Source: Heminiphilus faecis (GTDB lineage: Bacteria > Bacteroidota > Bacteroidia > Bacteroidales > Muribaculaceae). Taken from it: a stretch of DNA of 53,608 nt. Location: contig NZ_VSMC01000022.1 in assembly GCF_008728965.1 (NCBI RefSeq), positions 1 through 53,608 on the forward strand. Reading direction: 5' to 3'. The notes beneath the pieces were generated by a model. It was not told where the DNA came from, made no database searches, and saw only the letters and a list, made by a program, of their open reading frames with translations. A program made the translations under genes and the position numbers. This document shows positions 9,018 through 17,799 of the stretch, piece by piece (the stretch's first letter is position 1; the number at the start of each line of letters is the position of its first letter).

Positions 9018-9287
9018 TTATTTCATCAAGTCGGTTACGTAGGGAAGCAGTGCCAAGTGACGGGCGCGCTTTACAGCCTGTGCCACACGACGCTGAAACT
9101 TGAGCGAAGTGCCGGTGATACGGCGGGGAAGCAATTTGCCCTGCTCGTTGAGGAACTTCTTGAGGAATTCGGGGTCTTTGTAGTCGATATACTTGATGCC
9201 GCTTCTCTTAAAACGACAATATTTTTTCTTCTTTACGTCCACTGAAAGCGGAGTGAGATAGCGAATTTCTGATTGAGCCTGTGCCAT
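9018..9287 (-). CDS. rpsR: 30S ribosomal protein S18
   Basis: This 89-residue protein carries the S18 core: [19 protein letters not shown], then [20 protein letters not shown] and [12 protein letters not shown]-like residues ([15 protein letters not shown]). In the ribosome S18 pairs with S6 on the 30S platform. It lies three bases after rpsF and 21 bases before rplI, the usual order. Confidence 0.97.
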   Translation of the reverse strand: MAQAQSEIRYLTPLSVDVKKKKYCRFKRSGIKYIDYKDPEFLKKFLNEQGKLLPRRITGTSLKFQRRVAQAVKRARHLALLPYVTDLMK

Positions 9288-9290
9288 GAT

Positions 9291-9656
9291 TTAGTCCTCC
9301 TTTTCTTCTACGGGTGAATTTTGTTTTGCACCTTTAAGCGTGCGGCGTTTGATTGCATACTCGTGAGCGTACTTGTCAAGACGGAAAGTCAAGAAACGCA
9401 ATACGCGCTCATCGCGACGGAACTGAGTCTCGAGCTTCTTGATGACATCAGGATTTGCATCAAATTCTACAAGGGTGTAGAAGCCGGTCGACTTCTTCTG
9501 GATGGGGTAGGCGAGTTTGCGCAGTCCCCAGTTTTCTTCGTTGACAATTGTTCCGGCGTTTTCGGTAATAACGCCTTTGAACTTGTCTACCGCTTCCTTC
9601 ATCTGAGCATCAGACAAAACGGGAGTTAAAATGAAAACGGTTTCGTAGTGGTTCAT
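9291..9656 (-). CDS. rpsF: 30S ribosomal protein S6
   Basis: This 121-residue protein starts [16 protein letters not shown] and has the typical [17 protein letters not shown] segment and the [15 protein letters not shown] strand of S6. The C-terminus is an acidic, lysine-rich tail (PVEEKED), common in this phylum. It is the first gene of the three-gene ribosomal operon, with a good promoter 42-72 bases upstream. In many bacteria S6:S18 represses its own mRNA through a leader structure; none is evident here. Confidence 0.97.
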   Translation of the reverse strand: MNHYETVFILTPVLSDAQMKEAVDKFKGVITENAGTIVNEENWGLRKLAYPIQKKSTGFYTLVEFDANPDVIKKLETQFRRDERVLRFLTFRLDKYAHEYAIKRRTLKGAKQNSPVEEKED

Positions 9657-9697
9657 ACTAATTACGTTGTTTAATATAAGTTTTTAAAAAGCGACGG

Positions 9698-9728
9698 CAA
9701 AGTTACGACTTTTTCCGGCTTAATGCAA
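9698..9728 (-). promoter_or_regulatory. Promoter of the rpsF operon
   Basis: On the minus strand TTG (9728-9726) is followed after 20 bases by TAACTTTG (9705-9698), a clear Bacteroidetes-type promoter upstream of rpsF. Confidence 0.75.
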
Positions 9729-10344
9729 GTGAATGAGCAAAATAATATTTTAAAAATTAACATAATGCCTCAACATAAAGTTTCACGACCGATATCCCCG
9801 GCAAATAGCGGGTCAACTGCAAAACCCGATTGAACTGTTGGAAGCCCGCAGAAATGTAGGGGCGCCAGTAGTATGGCGCCCGTAAATCAGGAGGGCCGTA
9901 TGTCGTGGTGAATCCTGAATGCCATTTGTGCGGAAATTTTGCAGAAGCCCATTCGGATTGCAGCCGTACGCTGTGGTGCCGTCCCGACAAGCATACGTGG
10001 AATTTAACAACCGATTTTTACATTGACCCTATGCTTCACGTAGGTAGTCTCGAATTTGAATTAGTGACTCTGTTTGCGTTATAATCAAACCGATGGTTGC
10101 TGTAGTCCGGTTCATTGTTGATAGCTCACACAATATCCGTACTCTTGTAAGATATCCATCTGCCTTTTAAAAGAAGAAGGTAGGAATACATTGTATTGGT
10201 GGTCTTGCCGTTTTTTTGTCAATTCATAATATTTACGAGGGGGATATACCGTATCGCTGAGGTCTTATCTCTTATTTCTAAAGTTGGACGCAGTCATATA
10301 TCGAACCCCATAATCTTGTTGTTGAATGTGTCATTATGAAAAAA
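9729..10344. other. Long non-coding stretch with a GGCGCC hairpin
   Basis: No gene can be supported here. The open frames (for example 9757-9990 and 9813-10010 on the minus strand) lack protein character. The most visible structure is GGGCGCC at 9860-9866 pairing with GGCGCCC at 9875-9881 around an eight-base loop. The flanks (CGTAAATCAGGAGGGCCGTA and following) resemble interspersed intergenic repeats. No tRNA or known RNA was recognised. Confidence 0.5.
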
Positions 10345-10368
10345 GGACCGGTCGCAGATGACCGGTCC
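10345..10368 (-). terminator. Terminator of the transketolase transcript
   Basis: GGACCGGTC at 10345-10353 pairs perfectly with GACCGGTCC at 10360-10368. On the minus strand the stem is followed by a run of six T. It starts 25 bases after the tkt stop. Confidence 0.9.
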
Positions 10369-10392
10369 TTCGTGAGATAAAAGCGGAGTCGC

Positions 10393-12423
10393 TTATTTCT
10401 TGATGTAGGCTTTGACGAGAGCAAGCACTGCGGGAGCGGTGAAGCCGAATTTCTCGTCGAGTACCTTGTAAGGTGCGGATGCGCCGAAGTGGTCGAGGCC
10501 GAATACTTCGCCGTGAGCACCTACTACGCCGCGAAGAGTAGAGGGCAGACCGGCGGTGAGGCCGAATACCTTGCCGTCGGCGGGAATTACGCTGTGACGG
10601 TAGGCTTCAGTCTGGCACTCGAACAATCCGATAGAGGGTACCGACACAACGCGGGCGGCAACGCCTTCAGCGGCAAGCTGGTTGGCTACCTCCACGAGCA
10701 GCGATACTTCCGAGCCGTTGGCTACGAGAGTTACGGCAGGGTTTGCTGTGTCTACAACCACATAGCCTCCCTTTTCTGCGCCGAGGGCTTCCTGATAGCG
10801 GTCGCCGCTGCTTGCAGGCAGGTCGGGTATGTCCTGACGGCTGAGGATGAGGGCGGTAGGAGTCTTGTCGTTCTCCATGGCCATCTTCCAGCATACCGAG
10901 GTCTCGGCAGCGTCGCCGGGGCGGAGTACGAGCATGCTGGGCTCGCCTTTGAAGTTGCGGAGCTCTTCCATAAGACGTATCTGTGCTTCCTGTTCCACGG
11001 GTTCGTGGGTAGGACCGTCTTCGCCTACGCGGAATGCGTCGTGAGTCCATATGTATTTTACGGGCAGTTCCATGAGGGCGGCCATGCGCACTGCCGGCTT
11101 CATGTAGTCGGAGAATACGAAGAATGTGCCGCAGGCGCCTATCACACCTCCGTGGAGGGCTATACCGTTCATGAGGGCGGCCATGGTAAGCTCGGCCACA
11201 CCGCAGTGAAGGAATGCGCCTGTGAAGTCGCCGTTGGCGAGCGGAGTCGTATTCTTAAGGAATGCGTCGGTCTTGTCGGAGTTGGCGAGGTCAGCCGATG
11301 CTACGATCATGTTGCCTACCTTCTTGGCCAGTTCGGCGAGTACGTCGGCCGAAGCCTGACGGGTTGCGATGTTCGGTTTGTGTGCTATGGCCTTCCAGTC
11401 TATTTCGGGAAGTTTGCCGGCAAGGTATCCGTCAAGAACGGCTGCCTGTTCGGGATTGGCTGCGCGCCAAGCAGCTTCGGCCTCGCGGCGTGCCTTTACC
11501 TCTTCGCGGAGGAGGGCTGCACGGTCGTCATACAGCTTCTTTACGTCTTCCCATATGTGCCAAGGATCGGCAGGGTCTGCGCCGAGGTTTTCCATTGTCT
11601 TTTCGTAACAAGCTCCTGACTTGCTGAGCGGGTTGCCGTGAGTAGAGCATTTGCCTTCGTACGAAGCGCCGTCGGCGGTGACTGCTCCGCGACCCATCAC
11701 GGTCTTGCCTATTATAAGGGTAGGACGGTTTTTCTCCTCTTTGGCAGCCTCGAGCGCTCCTGCCATAGCAAGCGGGTCGGTGCCGTCGACTTCGATAACG
11801 TTCCAGTGCCATGCGCGATATTTGGCGGCGGTATCTTCTGTTGTCACCGCATTGGTCTCGGTCGAGAGCTGTATGTCGTTGCTGTCATAGAACATGATGA
11901 GATTGCTCAGACCGAGGTATCCGGCCAAGCGGCCTGCTCCCTGTGAGATTTCTTCCTGAACACCGCCGTCAGAGATGAAAGCGTATGTTTTGTGGGCGAT
12001 CCAGTCGCCGAAGCGAGCCTGAAGGAAGCGTTCGGCAATGGCGCAGCCTACAGCCATAACGTGGCCTTGACCGAGCGGGCCGGAAGTGTTTTCAACACCG
12101 CGTTCAGGATGTACTTCGGGGTGTCCGGGAGTCACGCTGCCCCACTGACGGAACTCTTTGAGTTCGTCAATAGTGTATTTGCCGGTAAGGGCAAGTACGG
12201 CGTAGAGCATCGACGACATGTGACCGGGATCAAGGAAGAAGCGGTCGCGTGCGATCCATGTGGGATTGTCAGGATCGGTCACTAAAAAAGATGAGTAAAG
12301 GACATTTACAAAGTCAGCGCCTCCCATAGCGCCTCCGGGATGTCCCGATTTCGCTTTTTCTACCATAGACGCGGCCAACACTCTTATGTTGTCGGCGGCG
12401 CGGTTCATCAGATCTTTATTCAT
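10393..12423 (-). CDS. tkt: Transketolase
   Basis: This 676-residue thiamine-diphosphate enzyme moves two-carbon ketol units between sugar phosphates in the non-oxidative pentose phosphate pathway. The N-terminal ThDP domain shows KSGHPGGAMGGADF near residue 22, GPLGQGHVMAVG and the FISDGGVQEEISQGA cofactor segment. The pyrimidine-binding and C-terminal domains follow, with WTHDAFRVGEDGPTHEPVEQ. Length matches the family. It lies 41 bases after the stop of a sugar/proton symporter, so the two are probably co-transcribed. That pairing suggests pentose or related sugar use, as in arabinose or xylose loci of Bacteroides. Confidence 0.95.
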   Translation of the reverse strand: MNKDLMNRAADNIRVLAASMVEKAKSGHPGGAMGGADFVNVLYSSFLVTDPDNPTWIARDRFFLDPGHMSSMLYAVLALTGKYTIDELKEFRQWGSVTPGHPEVHPERGVENTSGPLGQGHVMAVGCAIAERFLQARFGDWIAHKTYAFISDGGVQEEISQGAGRLAGYLGLSNLIMFYDSNDIQLSTETNAVTTEDTAAKYRAWHWNVIEVDGTDPLAMAGALEAAKEEKNRPTLIIGKTVMGRGAVTADGASYEGKCSTHGNPLSKSGACYEKTMENLGADPADPWHIWEDVKKLYDDRAALLREEVKARREAEAAWRAANPEQAAVLDGYLAGKLPEIDWKAIAHKPNIATRQASADVLAELAKKVGNMIVASADLANSDKTDAFLKNTTPLANGDFTGAFLHCGVAELTMAALMNGIALHGGVIGACGTFFVFSDYMKPAVRMAALMELPVKYIWTHDAFRVGEDGPTHEPVEQEAQIRLMEELRNFKGEPSMLVLRPGDAAETSVCWKMAMENDKTPTALILSRQDIPDLPASSGDRYQEALGAEKGGYVVVDTANPAVTLVANGSEVSLLVEVANQLAAEGVAARVVSVPSIGLFECQTEAYRHSVIPADGKVFGLTAGLPSTLRGVVGAHGEVFGLDHFGASAPYKVLDEKFGFTAPAVLALVKAYIKK

Positions 12424-12464
12424 GAATTACTGTTATGAGGTAAAATAGTTGGATAGTTTGGTTT

Positions 12465-13868
12465 TTACAGATAGAGTTGCTCCTCTTCGGTCACGGGTAT
12501 GTCAGTGTTGACATTCTTGCTGCCGACAAGTCCGTAGAAGAGCAGATAGCCGAGACATGCCACTATGAGCCAGTAGCTGGTCATGTAACCGGCCTCTTTG
12601 GCTATGAACTGCTGGATGAGCGGAAGTACGCCACCGCCTACGACCATCATCATGAAGATGCCCGAAGCCTGTGCTGTATACTTGCCGAGACCCTCAACTG
12701 CGAGGTTGAAGATGCCTCCCCACATTACTGATGTGCACAGACCGCACAGTATGAGCAGATAAGCGCTTACCGGCACGGTGGCAACCTCGCCGTTGATGCC
12801 GCTGTATACAAATGAGGGCACGCTTACAGTGACTGATTTCGGTATGAAGATGGCTCCGATGACAAGGCCTATGGCCACTGCCGATACGGTGATGAGCTGG
12901 GCGCGGGTCGATACCTTGCCGCTGATGGCTCCGCTAAGACTGCGGCCTACAAGCATGAGAAGCCAGTATATGGCCACGATAGCACCGGCTATGGTCGATG
13001 CGTCGCCGATGACTCCGGCTCCGGTGCCTTTCTGGTCGGCAAGATAGAAGTTGAGGGTTCCGGGTATGCCGATCTCAATACCTACATATATAAATATACC
13101 GATAACGCCGAGTACCGTATGACGGAAGTTCCACGGGCTATGGCTGTATTTGACGCTTTTATGACCGTCTTTTGACAGGTTGGGCTCGGGTATGGCCACA
13201 AATGATATGACGATAAATGCGGCCACGAACACACCCATGGCTATAAACAGCAGCGGAGTTACGGCCTGCATGGTGGTTGACTTTGTGAGCTGGCCGATAA
13301 GCGCGCCTACAAAGAACGGGGTCAAGGTACCTGACAGGGAGTTGAGGGCGCCTCCGGTCTGGAGAAGCTGGTTGCCCTTGTTGCCGCCGCCGCCGAGCAG
13401 GTTGAGCATGGGGTTGACCACGGTGTTGAGCATGCACACACAGAAACCGCATATGAATGCGCCGAGCAGATATATTATGAAGTTCCAACGGACTGTAAAT
13501 TCGCGAACAACGGCCACTCCGTTTTCGTCGACGGTGGACTGCATCGAGAACACTGGCGACTCTGTGCCGACGATGCTTGACAGATACTGTACGAAAAGAC
13601 CTATTACACCGATGGCCATGGCCCAGAGTGCGGTCTTTTTGTAACCGATTTTAACCAGAAGGTTGCCGGCGGGTATACCCATAAACAGGTAGGCAAGGAA
13701 GTTCATCATGTTACCCATCATGCCTAATACACTGTTTCCTTCAAATTCATTTCCCCAGATTGTGCCGATGGGGGCGGCCAAGTTTGTGACAAAAGAGATC
13801 ATTGCAAACAAGAAGAACATTGCAATGATCGCTATGAGTCGTCCGTTGGAATTGTTTTTTGTTCCCAT
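12465..13868 (-). CDS. FHS-family sugar:proton symporter (MFS)
   Basis: This is a 467-residue integral membrane protein with about 12 hydrophobic segments, of the fucose-glucose-galactose/H+ symporter type. Features are MMNFLAYLFMGIPAGNLLVKIGYKKT near residue 50-75 (the MFS loop 2-3 basic motif) and NTVVNPMLNLLGGGG in helix 5, similar to FucP/GluP proteins of Bacteroides. The sugar cannot be told from sequence. The downstream transketolase suggests a pentose or a sugar feeding into the pentose phosphate pathway. A loop near residues 95-120 between helices is longer than in FucP. Confidence 0.85.
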   Translation of the reverse strand: MGTKNNSNGRLIAIIAMFFLFAMISFVTNLAAPIGTIWGNEFEGNSVLGMMGNMMNFLAYLFMGIPAGNLLVKIGYKKTALWAMAIGVIGLFVQYLSSIVGTESPVFSMQSTVDENGVAVVREFTVRWNFIIYLLGAFICGFCVCMLNTVVNPMLNLLGGGGNKGNQLLQTGGALNSLSGTLTPFFVGALIGQLTKSTTMQAVTPLLFIAMGVFVAAFIVISFVAIPEPNLSKDGHKSVKYSHSPWNFRHTVLGVIGIFIYVGIEIGIPGTLNFYLADQKGTGAGVIGDASTIAGAIVAIYWLLMLVGRSLSGAISGKVSTRAQLITVSAVAIGLVIGAIFIPKSVTVSVPSFVYSGINGEVATVPVSAYLLILCGLCTSVMWGGIFNLAVEGLGKYTAQASGIFMMMVVGGGVLPLIQQFIAKEAGYMTSYWLIVACLGYLLFYGLVGSKNVNTDIPVTEEEQLYL

Positions 13869-13977
13869 GACTATTTCAATGATTGGTTATTGTTGTTTAG
13901 GTTAATTTCGTAAAATTAGTTATTTTTTTTGAGTGTCGGAAATCGACATGTTCTAAAACATATTGCGGTGCTTGATT

Positions 13978-14652
13978 TCAGTATTCGCGTTCGCCGAAAA
14001 TCGTAGTGCCGATGCGTACCATGTTGCTTCCGCACTCTATGGCGAGCCGGTAATCATGACTCATGCCCATACTTATAGTGTCGCATGGCGCTCCGTCAGA
14101 CGATTCGAGAACTTCCACAAGTTTGTCATACATATTTTTTATGAGTCTGAAATCGGCGGCTATCCTGTCATTGTCATCGACGTTGCTTGCCATGCCCATG
14201 ACACCCCTGACTCTGACGGCAGATAATTCGCTTAATATGCCGCTTGATGTCAGGCATTCAAATTCTTCTGGCGTAAAGCCGAACTTTGTCTCTTCACAGG
14301 CCACATGCACCTGAAGCAATACATCGACGGTGCGGCCTATGCGTTCGGCCTCCGTGTTGACAAGGCGGAGCAGACGCTCCGAGTCGATGCTGTGTATACA
14401 GGTCACATAAGGCATGACGGCCCGCACCTTGTTGGTCTGCAGATGTCCTATGAAGTGCCACTGTATATCATCAGGCAGTTCCTTGGCTTTGTTTACAAGT
14501 TCGGTGGCGCGGCTCTCTCCGAATATGCGGTGGCCGGAGCCATATGCCTGCATTATGGCCTCTGCGGGATGAAATTTCGATACGGCCACAAGCGTCACCC
14601 CTTCTGGGAGTGACGCTTTTATTGCCGATATACGTTGTCCTATTACCTCCAT
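13978..14652 (-). CDS. YggS/PLPBP-family pyridoxal-phosphate homeostasis protein
   Basis: This is a 224-residue single-domain alanine-racemase-like TIM barrel. LVAVSKFHPAEAI carries the PLP-binding lysine near residue 26. Also visible are IFGESRATELVNKA, WHFIGHLQTNK and the phosphate-binding end GMSHDYRLAIECGSNMVRIG. These are all landmarks of the YggS/PROSC family, which buffers PLP and affects amino-acid pools. Slightly unusual is FGESR where FGENY/FGENR is common. The gene stops at 13978 and starts 11 bases after the DUF4494 gene. Confidence 0.9.
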   Translation of the reverse strand: MEVIGQRISAIKASLPEGVTLVAVSKFHPAEAIMQAYGSGHRIFGESRATELVNKAKELPDDIQWHFIGHLQTNKVRAVMPYVTCIHSIDSERLLRLVNTEAERIGRTVDVLLQVHVACEETKFGFTPEEFECLTSSGILSELSAVRVRGVMGMASNVDDNDRIAADFRLIKNMYDKLVEVLESSDGAPCDTISMGMSHDYRLAIECGSNMVRIGTTIFGEREY

Positions 14653-14663
14653 GAACGTTGCGC

Positions 14664-15119
14664 TTATGCTTCGGGAGCGGCTTCGGTCTTGGAGAGTTTG
14701 GCCTTGTATACATCCATAATGTTTGTCTCGGCTATGGATGCTATCTCGAAGTCGGCCATTGTGCCTTTCATGCCCTCCATGAAGTTGTCGAGAGCTCCGC
14801 GAAAGTCGTTGGCGGCTACAAGTATATGTGTAGTCGTTTTCTTCTCTACGGCAGTTTTCTCGTCAAGGGTTATGAAGTTGACCTTTACGTGATACCATTT
14901 GTCGGCCGTTTCGTCCCAGAATATTTCCGATATGTTGGTGCGCTTTACAGCCGATATGGAGAAGTCGCCCGATATAAACGGTGTAAGCTCCTCGATAGTG
15001 CGTGCTTCGGCTTCGGTGAAGCTGAGCGCGTCGACCATATAGGGTTCGTTGACTTTCTTCTGCATTCCGTTTTCCATCATTTTGTCATAACGGACTTTTG
15101 TTTCAAACCAGTTGCTCAT
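14664..15119 (-). CDS. DUF4494 family protein
   Basis: This 151-residue cytosolic protein begins MSNWFETKVRYDKMMENG and contains PYMVDALSFTEAEARTIEE and DKWYHVKVNFITLDEKT. This is the pattern of DUF4494, a small family conserved in Bacteroidetes with no known function. No signal peptide or membrane segment is seen. It sits between the FNT channel gene (22 bases upstream) and the yggS-like gene (11 bases downstream), so all three may be on one transcript. Confidence 0.8.
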   Translation of the reverse strand: MSNWFETKVRYDKMMENGMQKKVNEPYMVDALSFTEAEARTIEELTPFISGDFSISAVKRTNISEIFWDETADKWYHVKVNFITLDEKTAVEKKTTTHILVAANDFRGALDNFMEGMKGTMADFEIASIAETNIMDVYKAKLSKTEAAPEA

Positions 15120-15141
15120 ATTTTTAATACGATTGTTTTAG

Positions 15142-15939
15142 TTATTTTTGTTTTTTTAGATGCAAATAGGTGTGGACACAGCCTACAAAAAGTGCGCCTC
15201 CTATTATGTTGCCCAGTGTCGCGGGAATGAGATTGGCCGTTACCATCTGCAACGGTGTCACTTCGGCTCCTTCGAGCATGCCGCAGGGTATGAAAAACAT
15301 GTTGGCTATAGAGTGCTCGTATCCGAGGGCGACAAATGCCATCACCGGCAGCCAGCAGCCAAACATTTTAGCGCCGCTGCTTTTGGCCGACAGCGCGAGC
15401 CATATGGCAAGGCACACGCACCAGTTGGCTCCTATGCCTTTGATGAATACGGTAATCCACGGCATCGACACTTTCGCTTGAGCTATCTTTATTATGGCGC
15501 TGTGGTAAGGCTCTGGAGCGGTAAGGCCGGTGATATATACCATGAAATATACAAAAAGCATGGCTCCCGCGAAGTTGCCCAGATAGACGAGCGTCCAATT
15601 GACTATTACGTCTTTCAGTGAGCATCGGCGCAGCATCCATGCAGGCATGAGAAGCGCGTTGTTGCCGGTAAACAGTTCTGCGCCGAGTACCACCACAAGT
15701 ATAAGCCCTATGGGGAACATAGCTCCGCTCATCACTTTCTGCAGCGCCGGATTTGCAGCCGCGGCTTCGGGAAAACCGTAGCCCACGATGAGCGACAATG
15801 TGCCGCCGAAAGCTATGTATATGCCGGCGAGAATGGTCAGTATTATAAAGCGCCCGTAGTTGCCTTGACTGAGGCGGAGTTTGTTCAGTCCTACGGTTAG
15901 GGCGCTTTCAGCTACTTCAGCGGGTGTTTTTGTTGCCAT
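15142..15939 (-). CDS. Formate/nitrite transporter (FNT) family channel
   Basis: This is a 265-residue membrane protein with six transmembrane segments. Characteristic FNT stretches are GNFAGAMLFVYFMVY (helix 3), GIGANWCVCLAIWLALSAKS (helix 4 region, with the conserved NWxVCLA) and GYEHSIANMFFIP (helix 5, with the conserved His). FNT channels move formate, nitrite or hydrosulfide as pentamers. In a fermenting gut anaerobe formate is the likely substrate, but FocA, NirC and HSC cannot be separated by eye. It lies 14 bases after argF' and 22 bases before the DUF4494 gene. Confidence 0.9.
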   Translation of the reverse strand: MATKTPAEVAESALTVGLNKLRLSQGNYGRFIILTILAGIYIAFGGTLSLIVGYGFPEAAAANPALQKVMSGAMFPIGLILVVVLGAELFTGNNALLMPAWMLRRCSLKDVIVNWTLVYLGNFAGAMLFVYFMVYITGLTAPEPYHSAIIKIAQAKVSMPWITVFIKGIGANWCVCLAIWLALSAKSSGAKMFGCWLPVMAFVALGYEHSIANMFFIPCGMLEGAEVTPLQMVTANLIPATLGNIIGGALFVGCVHTYLHLKKQK

Positions 15940-15953
15940 CGCTATGTGTGTGG

Positions 15954-16907
15954 TTACAGGCTTTCAAGTATGCGTTTGAGGACCACTTCGGCCGATATCT
16001 CGCGGTTGGCTGCTTCGGGTATGACCAGCGAGCGCGGACTTTCAATTACGTCGTCGCTTACAATCATGTTGCGTCTTACAGGCAGACAGTGCATGAAGTA
16101 GGCGTTGTTGGTAAGAGCCATCTTTTCGGCGGTGACGGTCCATGAACGGTCGGTGCTCAGTACCTTGCCGTAATTTGGGTCGGCATATGCGCTCCAGTTT
16201 TTTGCGTATACGAAGTCGGCACCCTCGAGAGCCTTGTCCTGATCATATTCGACACGTGCGCGTCCTGTAAACTCGGGTGCGAGTTCATAGCCGCGCGGAT
16301 GTGTTATGACAAAGTCGTAATCGGTGGCGTTCATCCACTCGGCGAAGGAGTTGGGCACAGCCTGCGGCAGCGCCTTGGGGTGGGGGGCCCATGTCATGAC
16401 TACTTTCGGACGCGGTGTAGGCTTGTACTCCTCAATCGTAATGAGGTCGGCGAATGACTGCAACGGGTGGCGGGTGGCAGCCTCCATTGAAAATACAGGA
16501 CGTCCGGAGTAGCGGATAAACTGATTGATGATTTTTTCCTCATAGTCGTCGGCCTTCGACTCGAAGCGGGCAAATGAGCGTACGCCTATCACATCGCAGT
16601 AGCACCCCATGACCGGTATGGCCTCAAGCAGGTGCTCGGGCTTGTCGCCGTCCATGATGACGCCGCGCTCCGTCTCGAGTTTCCATGCGCCTTGGTTCAC
16701 GTCAAGTACTATGACATTCATGCCGAGGTTCATGGCCGCTTTCTGTGTACTGAGGCGAGTACGCAATGACGAGTTGAAAAATATCATCATCAGTGTCTTG
16801 TTCTCGCCCAAATGCTTGTAGCCGAATTTGTTGGCTTTGACTTCAAAGGCTTCTTTGACGGCTGCGTCAAGATTGCCTATATCATGTACGTTTGTAAAAT
16901 TTCTCAT
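15954..16907 (-). CDS. argF': N-succinyl-L-ornithine transcarbamylase (ArgF')
   Basis: This is a 317-residue transcarbamylase for arginine synthesis through acylated ornithine. The carbamoyl-phosphate motif is SSLRTR at 47-52, the HPLQSFADL segment is near 147, and the substrate loop HCLPVRRNMIV is near 275. Residue 90 is Pro (DGDKPEHLLEAIP). In the Bacteroides fragilis enzyme Pro90 selects succinyl-ornithine, while the acetyl-ornithine enzyme of Xanthomonas has Glu at the matching place. This points to the succinyl route. No other arg gene is adjacent. Confidence 0.92.
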   Translation of the reverse strand: MRNFTNVHDIGNLDAAVKEAFEVKANKFGYKHLGENKTLMMIFFNSSLRTRLSTQKAAMNLGMNVIVLDVNQGAWKLETERGVIMDGDKPEHLLEAIPVMGCYCDVIGVRSFARFESKADDYEEKIINQFIRYSGRPVFSMEAATRHPLQSFADLITIEEYKPTPRPKVVMTWAPHPKALPQAVPNSFAEWMNATDYDFVITHPRGYELAPEFTGRARVEYDQDKALEGADFVYAKNWSAYADPNYGKVLSTDRSWTVTAEKMALTNNAYFMHCLPVRRNMIVSDDVIESPRSLVIPEAANREISAEVVLKRILESL

Positions 16908-16973
16908 TCTATGTGAAAATATGGTGCAAGTTACTTAAATATTTCCACATAGCGGCGGTCATGCCGCGTTTTT

Positions 16974-17795
16974 TCATTTTTTTATCTTGTCGAGGAGCTC
17001 GTAACGGTCGAGATGCACCCGTATGCGGTCCATGGGAGGCAGCGCCATATAATCGCCGTATATGAGCCGTAGATATGAGTCGGCATTGCCGGGTACGGGA
17101 AATTTGCGGCCCTCGAATTCAGCTTCGGCAAGCGGCATCAGATCCTCTTTATGACGTACTTTCTTGCAGAAATAGCCCATTGAGTGGCGCAATATGTTGC
17201 CTGCGCCTATTGCCGATATGCTTTTAAACAGCGGCAATGTGGCGCCGCGCAGCATTTTATACAGCATATATGTGCCGCGGCTCCCTTTGCCTTGCAGCAT
17301 GTTGAAATGCGCTTCCACATACTTGCGCTGTATCAGTGAGCCGAGGCGGTAGAGCTGAAGCGAGGCGGACGGTGATATATGGAATATGTCCACAAAACAT
17401 CCGCGGTAGCGGAAATTGAGGTCACCGCCACAGCCTTCCTCCACAAATGACGCGAGGTCGCGCACTTTGGCGTGGGTGAGCCGATAGCCGGGATCGTTTT
17501 GCGGAGTCTGCAGGATGTAGCGGTCGTTATGCTCTGTCTGCATGACTTTAATGAAGCGCTTGTAGTCTGTGTCAAGCATCTCGATGTCAATATCGTCGTC
17601 CCACGGTATGAAACCTCCGTGACGTATGGCGCCGAGGCATGTGCCTGAACTGAGCCAGTAGTTTATGCCGTGGCGTCGGCATACGTCGTCGATAAACACG
17701 AGTATGTCGAGAAGACGCATCTGAAATTCCCTCAACGGGCTGCCGTCGGGATTGAATCGTTCACGCAATTGCTCTTGTATGGCTTTGTCGATCAT
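16974..17795 (-). CDS. LicD-family phosphotransferase
   Basis: This 273-residue cytosolic protein has the LicD/fukutin nucleotidyltransferase-like core: NYWLSSGTCLGAIRHGGFIPW followed (in two parts) by the metal-binding DDDIDIEM, Asp66-Asp70. LicD proteins transfer phosphocholine, and related FKTN/FKRP enzymes transfer ribitol-phosphate, from CDP-linked donors to glycans. The gene starts four bases after the stop of a CDP-alcohol synthase of IspD-SDR type, which strongly suggests that its donor is CDP-ribitol or a similar CDP-polyol. The acceptor is unknown; a capsule, lipopolysaccharide or surface glycan is possible. No choline kinase or CCT gene is near, which argues against phosphocholine. 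Confidence 0.85.
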   Translation of the reverse strand: MIDKAIQEQLRERFNPDGSPLREFQMRLLDILVFIDDVCRRHGINYWLSSGTCLGAIRHGGFIPWDDDIDIEMLDTDYKRFIKVMQTEHNDRYILQTPQNDPGYRLTHAKVRDLASFVEEGCGGDLNFRYRGCFVDIFHISPSASLQLYRLGSLIQRKYVEAHFNMLQGKGSRGTYMLYKMLRGATLPLFKSISAIGAGNILRHSMGYFCKKVRHKEDLMPLAEAEFEGRKFPVPGNADSYLRLIYGDYMALPPMDRIRVHLDRYELLDKIKK

Positions 17796-17799
17796 GGAG

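Noticed and set aside
9757-9990. Open frame of 77 codons on the minus strand in the non-coding gap
   Set aside because: Crosses the GGCGCC hairpin, has no start signal or domain, and looks like repeat sequence.
10489-11619. Open frame of 376 codons on the plus strand opposite transketolase
   Set aside because: Antisense shadow of tkt. High GC codon bias opens this frame; no protein motif is seen.
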